A stretch of DNA of 42,000 nucleotides from an uncultured Clostridia bacterium (GCA_948443805.1 CAOJUB010000015.1:1-42000); one strand, 5' to 3'. Counted from the first letter of the stretch, positions 15,223-23,093 are shown. The notes: generated from the letters alone by a model not told the origin. Program-made: numbers and translations.

Positions 15223-15762
15223 ATGCGACCGAATACAATCGAATCGAAAGAAATCTACAAAGGAAAAATTTTAGATTTATATCAGGACACCATTTTGCTT
15301 GAAAACGGTTCGGAAGCAAAGCGGGAAGTCGTCCGGCACAAAAAAGCAGCCTGTATTTTCGCCTATGACGACGATTTCGCCTATCTGGCGGAACAGTACC
15401 GACACCCGATAGGAAAACCGGTTCTTGAGATCGCGGCAGGGATTTGCGAGGAACATGAAAATCCCGTTTCAACGGCGAAAAGAGAGTTGAAAGAGGAACT
15501 GAACGCCCTCTGCGGAGAACCGGTTTTTCTGGGTGAATACTATTCCTCGCCCGGATTCTGCGATGAAATTATTTATATGTATGCAGCCAAAGTGACGGGG
15601 TTTGAAAAGGGGACGCAGGACGAAGACGAATTTGTAACAACAAGAAAAATTCCGCTTGAAACCTTCTACCGTATGATCGACACCGGAGAAATCAAAGACG
15701 GAAAAACCATTGCCGCAGTCTGTAAATTCCGGTGCCGGCAGAAAACGGAGCAAACCCGATGA
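15223..15762 (+). CDS. Nudix hydrolase, ADP-ribose pyrophosphatase type
   Basis: A 179-residue Nudix enzyme of the ADP-ribose pyrophosphatase (NudF-like) group, which splits ADP-ribose to AMP and ribose 5-phosphate. The Nudix box is readable at residues about 73-95: G, five residues, E, then NPVSTAK and RELKEEL. The usual Gly near the end of the box is Asn, a minor departure. The N-terminal ESKEIYKGKILDLYQDTILLENG and the YRHPIGKPVLEIAAG strand before the box are typical of this group; a later EYYSSPGFCDEIIYMY completes the fold. The ribosome binding site AAAGGA is about 11 nt from the ATG, which is slightly long. The stop overlaps the start of the LexA-like gene (ATGA), so they are coupled. 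Confidence 0.92.
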   Translation: MRPNTIESKEIYKGKILDLYQDTILLENGSEAKREVVRHKKAACIFAYDDDFAYLAEQYRHPIGKPVLEIAAGICEEHENPVSTAKRELKEELNALCGEPVFLGEYYSSPGFCDEIIYMYAAKVTGFEKGTQDEDEFVTTRKIPLETFYRMIDTGEIKDGKTIAAVCKFRCRQKTEQTR

Positions 15763-16331
15763 AAAACAACACGCGCCGGACAACCCGGCAAAAAATTTTT
15801 CTTTACATAAAAAAAGAAATTGATAAAAACGGCTATCTTCCGTCATTACGGCAAATCGGAAAAGCGGTAGGATTAGCCTCCCCCTCATCGGTCAAGCGCC
15901 ATGTCGATATTCTGGAAAGCGAAGGCTGGATTCCCGCCAAGCGCACGGATTCTGCAGAAAAAGCATACACCGAAACGCCGGTCTATACTGAAAAGCAACT
16001 TTCGGAACACCGTTTCCCCGCTGCGGTAAAGGAACGGCTGTATCTTCCCTGCCGGCAGCCGAACGACGGCCTGTTTGCCATACGGGTGCCAGACGACGCG
16101 CTTTCGGGAATCGGTATACGGAAAAACGATTTTGTCGTTGCGGAAAAGAAAAACGATATCGCAAGCGGCGATCCGGGCGTGTTTTTGGTTCACGGGCGCG
16201 TGTATATCCGAACCTTCCGGCTGTCGAATGAGGGATTTGTCCTTACAGCGGAAAACGAAGCGTTTGAAGAGATTGACTGCAAAGAATTTACACTGCTGGG
16301 GAAAATCATAGCCGTTCAGCGTTTTTTCTGA
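15759..16331 (+). CDS. LexA-like repressor without the autocleavage dyad
   Basis: A 190-residue protein with LexA architecture. Residues 8-60 form the winged helix (RQKIFLYIKKEIDKNGYLPS, then LRQIGKAVGLASPSSVKRHV), and residues about 94-190 the S24-like C-terminal domain. In LexA, Ser of the GDSM motif and a later Lys cut an Ala-Gly bond. Here the Ser position is Ala114 in RVPDDALSGIGI, the Lys position is Arg151 in VYIRTF, and no Ala-Gly site is evident in the linker before YLPCRQP. It should bind DNA but not self-cleave in response to RecA, so it is probably a constitutive or ligand-controlled repressor rather than the SOS regulator. The ATG at 15759 has CGGAG 8 nt upstream and overlaps the Nudix stop. 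The palindrome at 15061-15092 is its likely own operator. Confidence 0.75.
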   Translation: MKNNTRRTTRQKIFLYIKKEIDKNGYLPSLRQIGKAVGLASPSSVKRHVDILESEGWIPAKRTDSAEKAYTETPVYTEKQLSEHRFPAAVKERLYLPCRQPNDGLFAIRVPDDALSGIGIRKNDFVVAEKKNDIASGDPGVFLVHGRVYIRTFRLSNEGFVLTAENEAFEEIDCKEFTLLGKIIAVQRFF

Positions 16332-16411
16332 AACATTTTTTCTTCTCCGGGAAAATCCGGAAACCGCCGCCCCGCAAAACCGAACATTTTTCGACAAAAG
16401 AGAAAAACAAC

Positions 16412-16440
16412 TTCAATTTCCCCTTCACTTATGTTATAAT
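16412..16440 (+). promoter_or_regulatory. Promoter of the hydrogenase operon
   Basis: A perfect -10 TATAAT (16435-16440) is preceded at 17 bp by a weak -35 TTCAAT (16412-16417). The weak -35 suggests help from an activator. The 90-nt leader holds two small hairpins (ATGCT/AGCAT at 16457-16478 and CAGGT/ACCTG at 16481-16493). I found no clear Rex palindrome. Confidence 0.65.
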
Positions 16441-16528
16441 TATGTCAATTTGTGATATGCTTATACCATTTTGAGCATAACAGGTTTCACCTGAACAAAA
16501 TTTTTCAGTATAGAAAGGAAACACAATC

Positions 16529-17026
16529 ATGCCTGCACCGAAAGTGTGTAAAATTCCTTTTTCGGGAACGCCCGAACAGGAACAGAAACTCATGAAGGTC
16601 ATTGAAGACCTCAAAGAAACAAAAGGAGCTTTGATGCCCGTTATGCAGAAAGCTCAGGAAATCTACGGTTATCTTCCGATCGAAGTTCAGCGGATGATCG
16701 CCGACGGCCTTAACGTTCCGCTGGAAGAAGTGTACGGCGTTGCAACGTTTTACGCGCAGTTCGCCCTGAATCCGAAAGGGAAATACAAAATCGGCGTATG
16801 TTTGGGAACGGCCTGCTATGTTAAGGGCGCGCAGGAAGTGTTTGATAAAGTCTGCGACGTTCTTCATATCACGGGCGGAGACGTGACCGAAGACGGAAAA
16901 TTCTCGCTTGACGCAACGCGCTGTATCGGCTGCTGCGGCCTGGCGCCCGTCATGACGGTCAACGACGATGTTTACGGAAAAATCACGGCGGATCAGGTAG
17001 AAGAAATTCTGAAAAAATACAACTAA
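16529..17026 (+). CDS. hydC: HydC / NuoE-like [2Fe-2S] subunit of the trimeric [FeFe]-hydrogenase
   Basis: A 165-residue thioredoxin-like [2Fe-2S] protein homologous to the 24-kDa (NuoE) subunit of complex I, here the smallest subunit of a HydABC hydrogenase. The helical N-terminal part GALMPVMQKAQEIYGYLP and the four cluster ligands in VCLGTACYVKG and RCIGCCGLAPV are all present, with the VYGVATFYAQF block before them. In electron-confurcating/bifurcating HydABC enzymes this subunit passes electrons within the NADH-oxidising arm. The ribosome binding site (AAAGGAAA) precedes the ATG. It is the first gene of the locus, and seven small regulatory-type genes separate it from HydB and HydA. Confidence 0.93.
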   Translation: MPAPKVCKIPFSGTPEQEQKLMKVIEDLKETKGALMPVMQKAQEIYGYLPIEVQRMIADGLNVPLEEVYGVATFYAQFALNPKGKYKIGVCLGTACYVKGAQEVFDKVCDVLHITGGDVTEDGKFSLDATRCIGCCGLAPVMTVNDDVYGKITADQVEEILKKYN

Positions 17027-17076
17027 AACCGCCCCCGCTTATTTATGCCGCGCGCAAGCGCAGAACGGAGATTTGT

Positions 17077-17427
17077 ATGAAAATCAAAGAGATTGTTTCC
17101 ATCCTGGACGCAGACATCCTCTGCGGCGAGGAACATCTGGAAAACGAAGTCCATTCCGCCTGCGGAGCAGATATGATGAGCGACGTGCTTGCTTTCGTCA
17201 AGGAACAGGCGGTTCTTCTGACCGGTCTGATCAATCCCCAGGTTGTCCGAACGGCGGAAATGATGGATATGCGCTGTATTGTGTTTGTCCGCGGAAAAAC
17301 GCCGCCGCAGGAAGTTATCGAATTGGCCAAGGAAACCGGCCTTGTTCTGCTCGCCTCAAAAGAAAGAATGTATCCGGCCTGCGGCAAACTCTACGCCACC
17401 GGTCTTTCAGGCGGAGGGACAGTCTGA
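17077..17427 (+). CDS. DRTGG-domain protein (first copy)
   Basis: A 116-residue protein consisting of one DRTGG domain, a small Rossmann-like unit first noted beside CBS domains and in phosphotransacetylase- and BioD-like proteins; it probably binds a small ligand or partner. Visible features are MKIKEIVSILDADILCGEE, the HSACGADMMSDVLAF segment at the DRTGG position, and ETGLVLLASKERMYPACGKLYATG. The biochemical role of free-standing DRTGG proteins is not established. The gene follows HydC by 50 bp with CGGAG 7 nt before the ATG and overlaps the next gene (TGATG). Stand-alone DRTGG genes next to HATPase and PHP genes recur in hydrogenase loci of anaerobes, so a regulatory function is inferred. 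Confidence 0.8.
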   Translation: MKIKEIVSILDADILCGEEHLENEVHSACGADMMSDVLAFVKEQAVLLTGLINPQVVRTAEMMDMRCIVFVRGKTPPQEVIELAKETGLVLLASKERMYPACGKLYATGLSGGGTV

Positions 17428-17852
17428 TGAGCGAGCCGGTAACCTTTCATTTTGACGTTGAAGGGGATAACTTCGCCTCTGCGGGCGAAGCCTCGGTCAG
17501 CATCAAAAAAATACTCCGGCAGCTGAATATCGACCCCGAAACCATCCGGAAAGTATCCATTGCGATGTACGAAGGCGAAATCAACATGGTCATCCATGCA
17601 AACGGCGGTTCCGCCGACGTTCTCATCTTCCCGGACAAAATCAGAATCATTCTGGAAGACACCGGGCCGGGTATCGCGGATATTTCTCTGGCTATGCAGG
17701 AAGGGTGGTCCACCGCAAAGGAAAATGTGCGGAATCTCGGTTTCGGAGCGGGTATGGGGCTGCCGAATATGAAAAAGTATACAGATAAAATGGATATAGA
17801 ATCCGAATTAGGTAAAGGAACAAAAGTCACTATGGAAGTCTTTATTCAGTAA
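17427..17852 (+). CDS. HATPase-domain anti-sigma-factor-like protein (RsbW/SpoIIAB type)
   Basis: A 141-residue GHKL ATP-binding protein related to serine-kinase anti-sigma factors. The N box is IAMYEGEINMVIHA (residues about 47-60), G1 is ILEDTGPGIADIS, and G2 is LGFGAGMGLPNMKKY, followed by SELGKGTKVTM. All ATP-binding elements are intact. Relatives phosphorylate an anti-sigma antagonist or sequester a sigma factor, but no STAS partner is encoded nearby, so the partner here may be a neighbouring DRTGG or [2Fe-2S] protein. The ATG at 17427 overlaps the preceding stop, with GGAGG 9 nt upstream, so it is translated with the first DRTGG gene. Confidence 0.85.
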   Translation: MSEPVTFHFDVEGDNFASAGEASVSIKKILRQLNIDPETIRKVSIAMYEGEINMVIHANGGSADVLIFPDKIRIILEDTGPGIADISLAMQEGWSTAKENVRNLGFGAGMGLPNMKKYTDKMDIESELGKGTKVTMEVFIQ

Positions 17853-17882
17853 AAACTTCCGGAAAAGACCAAGGAGGTTCTT

Positions 17883-19184
17883 ATGCCTCAGTACAAACAC
17901 TCAGTATCTCTGACCGAAGATAAATGCAACGGCTGCACAAACTGCTTAAAACGGTGTCCGACCGAAGCGATCCGGATACGGAACGGCCATGCGGTAATCA
18001 AAACGGAGCGGTGTATCGACTGCGGGGAATGTATCCGGCGCTGTCCGTACAATGCAAAAAAGGCGACCTATGATCCTTTGGAATCCATTCAGGAATACCG
18101 TTGGAAAATCGCGCTTCCAGCACCGGCACTTTTCGGTCAGTTCGATCATCTCAACGATTTGGATTACGTTCTCAACGGCCTGATCGAGTTCGGCTTTGAC
18201 GATGTTTTTGAAGTTGCCAGAGGGGCGGAACTGGTTTCCGAATATACCCGGCTGTATCTGCGAAACAAAGCTTCCGGCGATCTGGTGATCAGTTCCGCCT
18301 GCCCTGCTGTCACACGGCTGATCAGCGTGCGGTTTCCTTCTCTCTGCAAAAACCTGCTGCCGATCCTGCCTCCGGTAGAACTGGCGGCAAGAGTGGCAAG
18401 AAAAGAAGCAAAGCGGAAGAACCCTGAACTCCGGGATGAAGATATCGGCGTTTTTTTCATTTCTCCCTGCCCGGCAAAGGTCAGCTATGTAAAAAATCCA
18501 ATCGGCGTTCAAAAAAGCGCAGTGGATAAAGTCCTTTCTATAAGCGATATCTATTTTAAACTGATTTCCATCATGTCGAAGATTAAAAATCCGTGGCCGC
18601 TTTCTTCAACCGGGCTGATCGGTATCGGCTGGGCGGGAACCGGCGGCGAAGCTTCGGCGCTGTTCAACGACAAATACCTGGCTGCGGACGGAATAGAAAA
18701 TGTCATTCAGGTTCTGGACGCTATTGAAAACGGAAACATTTCCGGGTTGGAATTTGTAGAATTAAACGCCTGCAACGGCGGCTGCGTCGGCGGAACAATG
18801 AATGTGGAAAATCCGTACATATCCAAAGCACGGCTGCAAAACCTGAAACGTTTTTTGCCGGTATCCATGAACCATGTACCGCTGAATATTGGCGGCGAAC
18901 AAAACAAAGAAATTCCGAAAGAAACAATGTGGGAAACCGGCGTTGAATATTCTCCGGTACTGCAGCTGGACGACGACACGATACAGGCCATGCGGAAAAT
19001 GGGAGAAATACAAAAATTGACCAAATCCTTTCCGAATCTGGACTGCGGCTCCTGCGGCGCCCCCTCCTGCCGTGCGCTGGCGGAAGATATTGTCCGGGGA
19101 GAAGCCGATGAAGACAGCTGCATGATGAAATGGAAAGAAAAAATGCAAAGCCTGCGGGAGGGAAAAAACAGCAATGACGGTTAA
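17883..19184 (+). CDS. Sensory-type [FeFe]-hydrogenase-like protein (H-cluster domain with added Fe-S domains)
   Basis: A 433-residue protein. The N-terminus has two [4Fe-4S] motifs (CNGCTNCLKRCP, CIDCGECIRRCP), the centre is an [FeFe]-hydrogenase large-subunit domain, and the C-terminus ends in a four-Cys cluster domain (DCGSCGAPSCRALAEDI...DSC). The H-cluster loops are L1 SSACPAV (137-143), L2 SPCPAK (194-199) and L3 NACNGGC (295-301), so four ligand cysteines are kept. The proton-transfer Cys of TSCCP is Ala139, as in HydS-type sensory hydrogenases, and the GGG after L3 is degraded. It lacks the small-subunit-like tail. I read it as a low-turnover H2 or redox sensor acting with the adjacent HATPase, DRTGG and PHP proteins. 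The start has AGGAGG upstream. It overlaps the next gene. Confidence 0.85.
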   Translation: MPQYKHSVSLTEDKCNGCTNCLKRCPTEAIRIRNGHAVIKTERCIDCGECIRRCPYNAKKATYDPLESIQEYRWKIALPAPALFGQFDHLNDLDYVLNGLIEFGFDDVFEVARGAELVSEYTRLYLRNKASGDLVISSACPAVTRLISVRFPSLCKNLLPILPPVELAARVARKEAKRKNPELRDEDIGVFFISPCPAKVSYVKNPIGVQKSAVDKVLSISDIYFKLISIMSKIKNPWPLSSTGLIGIGWAGTGGEASALFNDKYLAADGIENVIQVLDAIENGNISGLEFVELNACNGGCVGGTMNVENPYISKARLQNLKRFLPVSMNHVPLNIGGEQNKEIPKETMWETGVEYSPVLQLDDDTIQAMRKMGEIQKLTKSFPNLDCGSCGAPSCRALAEDIVRGEADEDSCMMKWKEKMQSLREGKNSNDG

Positions 19185-19512
19185 ACAATTGGCGGAAAAG
19201 CTTTCACTTCAGGCTCTTTCCCTGCCGGAGCCGGACAGAGAAATCACCGGAGGCTATGCAGGCGATCTGTTAAGCTGGGTGATGGGAAGAGCACAGAGCG
19301 GCGACGCATGGCTCACCATTATGACAAATCTGAATATCATTGCTGTCGCTTCGCTTGCCGACACCGCCTGCATTATTATCGCGGAAAATTCAGAAACGAC
19401 GGAAGAACTGGTTCAAACAGCGGCTCAAAAAGGAATCAATCTCCTGAAAAGCGAACAGCCGGTATTTTCCCTCGCCGCGCAGATCAGCGCGTTTCTTGCC
19501 GAACAAGAATGA
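19174..19512 (+). CDS. DRTGG-domain protein (second copy)
   Basis: A 112-residue single DRTGG domain. The name-giving motif is better kept than in the first copy: DREITGGYAGDLLSWVMGRAQSGDAWLTI (about residues 22-50). It is followed by LNIIAVASLADTACIII and a C-terminal LLKSEQPVFSLAAQI. The start lies inside the end of the sensory hydrogenase gene (11-bp overlap), with a GGGAGGG site about 11 nt upstream. The stop overlaps the PHP start (ATGA). Having two divergent DRTGG paralogues in one operon suggests they may pair with each other or serve the two HATPase proteins separately; this is inference. Confidence 0.85.
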   Translation: MTVKQLAEKLSLQALSLPEPDREITGGYAGDLLSWVMGRAQSGDAWLTIMTNLNIIAVASLADTACIIIAENSETTEELVQTAAQKGINLLKSEQPVFSLAAQISAFLAEQE

Positions 19513-20264
19513 ACCGGTATTATTACGATCTGCACATTCATTCCTGTCTCTCGCCCTGCGGAAACGACGATATGACGCCGAACAACATCGCCGGCATGGC
19601 AATGCTCAAAGGCCTGAACATCGTTGCGCTGACCGATCATAATTCCTGCAAAAACTGCCCGGCTTTTTTCAAGGCCTGTGAAAATTTCGGCCTGATACCG
19701 ATTGCCGGCATGGAATTAACAACAGCCGAAGATATTCATATTGTCTGTCTGTTTTATACGCTGGAACAGGCCATGGCTTTCGACCGGGAAATCGAAAAAC
19801 ACCGGCAGAAAATACCTAACCGGCCGGAAATCTTTGGAAATCAGCAGATTTTGGACGAAGAAGACCGTCTGACCGGTCAGGAAGAAACGCTATTGATAAA
19901 CGCGACCGACCTTGACATGGCGGCAGCGACAGAAACCGTGCGGAAATTCGGCGGAATCGTCTATCCCGCGCATATCGACCGGCCGGCAAACGGAATGGTA
20001 GAAACGCTTGGAACAATTCCTAAAGAATATGATTTTACCTGCGTTGAATTTTACGACAGAACCGTCACGCAGACCTATATTTCCCGCTTTGGGCTGGAAA
20101 CCATGAAAATCGTCTGCAGTTCCGATGCGCATTATCTAGAAAACATCAGCGAAGCGGAAAATTATTTTACTTTTGACGACGATCCGTACTGCGGAAAGGC
20201 CTCTGCAAAAATCCTGCTCGATTATCTCGGCTCTCCCGGGAGAAAGGAACCGACGCCGCGATGA
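19509..20264 (+). CDS. PHP-domain metal-dependent phosphoesterase
   Basis: A 251-residue PHP domain protein. The metal-ligand motifs are visible: DLHIHSCLSPCG at residues 6-17, ALTDHNSCKNC near 42, GMELTTAEDIHIV near 68, YPAHIDRP near 155, and CSSDAHYLENI near 200. These match the Asp/His-rich trinuclear metal site of TrpH-like nucleotidases and phosphoesterases. Substrate is unknown; known relatives hydrolyse nucleoside 3',5'-bisphosphates or short oligonucleotides. The ATG at 19509 overlaps the preceding DRTGG stop and no strong ribosome binding site is present, so translation is probably coupled. PHP genes of this type accompany HydABC regulatory genes in other anaerobes, which suggests a role in signalling or cofactor repair. 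Confidence 0.88.
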   Translation: MNRYYYDLHIHSCLSPCGNDDMTPNNIAGMAMLKGLNIVALTDHNSCKNCPAFFKACENFGLIPIAGMELTTAEDIHIVCLFYTLEQAMAFDREIEKHRQKIPNRPEIFGNQQILDEEDRLTGQEETLLINATDLDMAAATETVRKFGGIVYPAHIDRPANGMVETLGTIPKEYDFTCVEFYDRTVTQTYISRFGLETMKIVCSSDAHYLENISEAENYFTFDDDPYCGKASAKILLDYLGSPGRKEPTPR

Positions 20265-20809
20265 AAGAATTGTCTCTGAATATCCTGGATATAGCCAAAA
20301 ACTCGGTAACGGCAGGCGCAAAACATATCGGCATACTGCTTCACGAAGAAGCTGACGGCTGGCTGACGCTGACGATTCAGGACGACGGAAAGGGAATGGA
20401 TGAAGAAACGCTCCGCCGGGTAACCGACCCGTTTTATACTACAAGAACAACCCGGAAAGTCGGAATGGGGATTCCCCTGCTGACGCTGGCCGCGGAACAA
20501 ACCGGCGGCACGGTAACGATCCGTTCGCGGCCGAAAGAAACGCATCCGGACGATCACGGAACCGAAGTTCTCGCAACCTTTCAAACCCGACATCTTGATT
20601 TCACCCCGCTGGGAAACGTTACCGACTCGCTTTGCGTTTTGATTCAGGGCAATCCGGAAATTGATTTTACCTTTATCCATACAGCGCCGACTTTCTCGGT
20701 CGCCTTTTCTACCGAGGAAATCCGGCAGATACTCGGAAACGAAGTATCGCTTGCAGAATACGAAGTAATCGCTTGGATTCGCGGTTATATAGAACAACAA
20801 TACGAATAA
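20261..20809 (+). CDS. HATPase-domain protein, histidine-kinase-like without receiver or sensor
   Basis: A 182-residue GHKL ATPase. The N box is LNILDIAKNSVTAGAKHI (residues about 6-23), G1 IQDDGKGMDEETL, F box DPFYTTRTT, and G2 KVGMGIPLLTLAAEQTGG, with GTEVLATF after it. It resembles the catalytic domain of sensor histidine kinases but has no dimerisation/phospho-acceptor helix or sensor domain. A C-terminal 75-residue extension (LTDSL-like strand through IAWIRGYIEQQYE) is not recognised. The start overlaps the PHP stop (ATGA). It is the second HATPase of the operon. It probably signals through protein interaction with the DRTGG or [2Fe-2S] partners; that is inference. Confidence 0.85.
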   Translation: MKELSLNILDIAKNSVTAGAKHIGILLHEEADGWLTLTIQDDGKGMDEETLRRVTDPFYTTRTTRKVGMGIPLLTLAAEQTGGTVTIRSRPKETHPDDHGTEVLATFQTRHLDFTPLGNVTDSLCVLIQGNPEIDFTFIHTAPTFSVAFSTEEIRQILGNEVSLAEYEVIAWIRGYIEQQYE

Positions 20810-20890
20810 AACTTCTTCCGGAAAACGGAACGGAGCTTTTTCATATATCAGGTGCATGAATTTTTAAAATATTTTGGAGGTGCGCTCTCA

Positions 20891-21271
20891 ATGAAGAGTC
20901 TGGCAGAACTTGAAGCTATCAGAGAGAAAATGAAGGGAAAAGTCGCAATCAGAGACACGGCGGACAATACCGTTCGGGTTGTTGTCGGCATGGCGACCTG
21001 CGGCATTGCAGCAGGCGCAAGACCGGTGCTGAACGCCTTGGCGGAAGCGGTTGACAAACAGCAGCTTTCCGACCATGTTACCGTCACGCAGACAGGCTGT
21101 ATCGGTATATGCCAGTTTGAGCCGGTTGTTGAAGTTTTCGAACAGGGCAAGGAAAAGGTGACCTATGTCAAAATGTCGCCGGAAAAAGCCCGGAAAATCG
21201 TTGAAGAACATATCAAAGGCGGCAAAGTCGTCACGGAATATACCATCGGCGCTTACAAAGACGCCAAATAA
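20891..21271 (+). CDS. Thioredoxin-like [2Fe-2S] ferredoxin-domain protein
   Basis: A 126-residue protein with a helical N-terminus followed by a thioredoxin-like [2Fe-2S] fold. The ligands are in VVGMATCGIAAGAR and TQTGCIGICQFEP (a CxxxC pair); the spacing resembles the NuoE C-terminal domain and the first domain of HydB. It is commonly annotated as (2Fe-2S) ferredoxin-domain or NADH dehydrogenase-like protein in HydABC loci, including that of Thermotoga as I recall it. It may shuttle electrons between the sensory hydrogenase and the enzyme, or be an accessory subunit. The start at 20891 has GGAGG 10 nt upstream; an earlier in-frame ATG at 20852 lies before that site and is less likely. Confidence 0.85.
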   Translation: MKSLAELEAIREKMKGKVAIRDTADNTVRVVVGMATCGIAAGARPVLNALAEAVDKQQLSDHVTVTQTGCIGICQFEPVVEVFEQGKEKVTYVKMSPEKARKIVEEHIKGGKVVTEYTIGAYKDAK

Positions 21272-21284
21272 GGAGGAAAGAGTA

Positions 21285-23093
21285 ATGATTCGTTCTCACG
21301 TGCTGATTTGCGGAGGTACAGGCTGTACTTCCTCCGGAAGCAACACTTTAAGAAATGTGCTGGAAGAACAGCTGAAAGCCAAAGGTCTTGACGAAGAAGT
21401 AAAAGTTGTAAAGACCGGATGTTTCGGCCTTTGCGCTCTCGGTCCGATTATGATCGTCTATCCCGAGGGAACATTCTACAGCATGGTAAAAGAAGAAGAT
21501 ATTCCTGAAATTGTGGAAGAGCATCTTCTGAAAGGCCGTCCGGTAGACCGTTTGATCTATAAAGACACCGGAGACGCCGAAGAAAAAGCCGAAGTGGATA
21601 AACTCATTTCGCTCAACGACACGGCTTTCTATAAAAAGCAGCACCGTGTCGCGCTCCGCAACTGCGGCGTTATCAATCCTGAAAACATTGACGAATATAT
21701 TGCCATGGACGGATATAAAGCGCTGGGAAAAGTGCTGACAGAAATGACGCCGGACGACGTCATCGACGCGGTTAAGAAATCCGGACTGCGCGGCAGAGGC
21801 GGCGGCGGATTTTCCACCGGTCTGAAATGGCAGCTGGCAAAAAACATTGTTCCTAACGCCGATCAGAAATACGTTTGCTGCAACGCCGACGAAGGCGACC
21901 CCGGTGCGTTTATGGACCGGTCGGTTCTGGAAGGCGACCCGCATACGGTCATTGAAGCAATGGCTATCGCCGGTTATGCAATCGGCGCCAATCAGGGATA
22001 TGTCTATATCCGCGCAGAATATCCGATTGCCGTACACCGTTTGCAGATCGCTATTGACCAGGCAAGAGAATACGGTCTTCTAGGCAAAGATATTTTCGGC
22101 ACAGGTTTTGATTTTGACATGGACATCCGTCTTGGCGCAGGCGCGTTTGTCTGCGGAGAAGAAACGGCGCTGATGACCTCCATAGAAGGCCGCCGCGGCG
22201 AACCCAGACCCCGTCCCCCCTTCCCTGCCGAAAAAGGTCTATTTGCCAAACCCACCCTGCTGAACAATGTGGAAACCTATGCGAACATCACCCAGATCAT
22301 CCTGAACGGACCCGAATGGTTCGCGGCCATGGGCACCGAAAAGAGCAAAGGGACCAAGGTTTTTGCGCTCGGCGGAAAAATTACGCATACCGGTTTGGTT
22401 GAAATTCCGATGGGAACCACCCTGCGTACCGTTATCGAAGATATCGGCGGCGGCATTCCCAACGGCAAAAAATTTAAAGCCGCACAGACCGGCGGCCCTT
22501 CGGGCGGATGCATTCCTGCGGAACATATGGATATTCCGATCGACTATGACAACCTGATCTCCATTGGTTCCATGATGGGTTCGGGCGGTCTGATCGTTAT
22601 GGACGAAGACAACTGTATGGTTGACATTGCCAAATTCTTTCTGGAATTTACCGTTGACGAATCCTGCGGTAAATGTACCCCCTGCCGGATCGGAAACAAA
22701 AGACTGCTGGAGCTGCTCAACAAAATTACCGAAGGCAAAGGAACCATGGAAGACCTCGACAAGATGGAAGAACTTTGCTATTACATTAAAAACAACTCCC
22801 TCTGCGGACTCGGCCAGACAGCGCCGAACCCCGTACTGTCGACGCTGCGGTTTTTCCGTGATGAATATATCGCCCATATTCAGGACAAAACCTGTCCTGC
22901 AGGCGTATGCAAAAAGCTTGTGAAGTTTGAAATCACCGATGCCTGCAAGGGCTGTACCAAGTGCGCAAGAAACTGCCCGGTTGACGCGATTTCCGGCGCA
23001 ATCCGTGAAAAACACGTAATCAATCAGGACAAGTGTATCAAATGCGGCGCTTGTATCGACAATTGCTCGTTCAAAGCAATTATTAAGAAATAG
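21285..23093 (+). CDS. hydB: HydB / NuoF-like NADH- and FMN-binding hydrogenase subunit
   Basis: A 602-residue subunit that oxidises or reduces NAD(H) in the HydABC hydrogenase. Domains in order: an N-terminal thioredoxin-like [2Fe-2S] domain (CGGTGC and TGCFGLCALGP), the NuoF core with the FMN/NADH glycine-rich GLRGRGGGGFSTGLKW and ADEGDPGAFMDR, the SLBB region, a [4Fe-4S] motif in SCGKCTPCRIGNKRL, and a C-terminal two-cluster ferredoxin domain (CKGCTKCARNCP, CIKCGACIDNCS). The extra C-terminal clusters distinguish HydB from complex I NuoF and are used in flavin-based electron bifurcation with ferredoxin. The start at 21285 has AGGAGG 8 nt upstream. The gene is 13 bp after the [2Fe-2S] gene and 14 bp before HydA. 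Confidence 0.96.
   Translation: MIRSHVLICGGTGCTSSGSNTLRNVLEEQLKAKGLDEEVKVVKTGCFGLCALGPIMIVYPEGTFYSMVKEEDIPEIVEEHLLKGRPVDRLIYKDTGDAEEKAEVDKLISLNDTAFYKKQHRVALRNCGVINPENIDEYIAMDGYKALGKVLTEMTPDDVIDAVKKSGLRGRGGGGFSTGLKWQLAKNIVPNADQKYVCCNADEGDPGAFMDRSVLEGDPHTVIEAMAIAGYAIGANQGYVYIRAEYPIAVHRLQIAIDQAREYGLLGKDIFGTGFDFDMDIRLGAGAFVCGEETALMTSIEGRRGEPRPRPPFPAEKGLFAKPTLLNNVETYANITQIILNGPEWFAAMGTEKSKGTKVFALGGKITHTGLVEIPMGTTLRTVIEDIGGGIPNGKKFKAAQTGGPSGGCIPAEHMDIPIDYDNLISIGSMMGSGGLIVMDEDNCMVDIAKFFLEFTVDESCGKCTPCRIGNKRLLELLNKITEGKGTMEDLDKMEELCYYIKNNSLCGLGQTAPNPVLSTLRFFRDEYIAHIQDKTCPAGVCKKLVKFEITDACKGCTKCARNCPVDAISGAIREKHVINQDKCIKCGACIDNCSFKAIIKK

Noticed and set aside
16346-16361. TCCGG/CCGGA hairpin after the LexA-like gene, considered as a terminator
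   Set aside because: It is only 5 bp and no T tract follows, so I could not support it.
16449-16500. TTGTGA-like sequence upstream of HydC, considered as a Rex (NADH-sensing) operator
   Set aside because: The second half-site TCACAA is missing at the required spacing, so it is not a credible palindrome.
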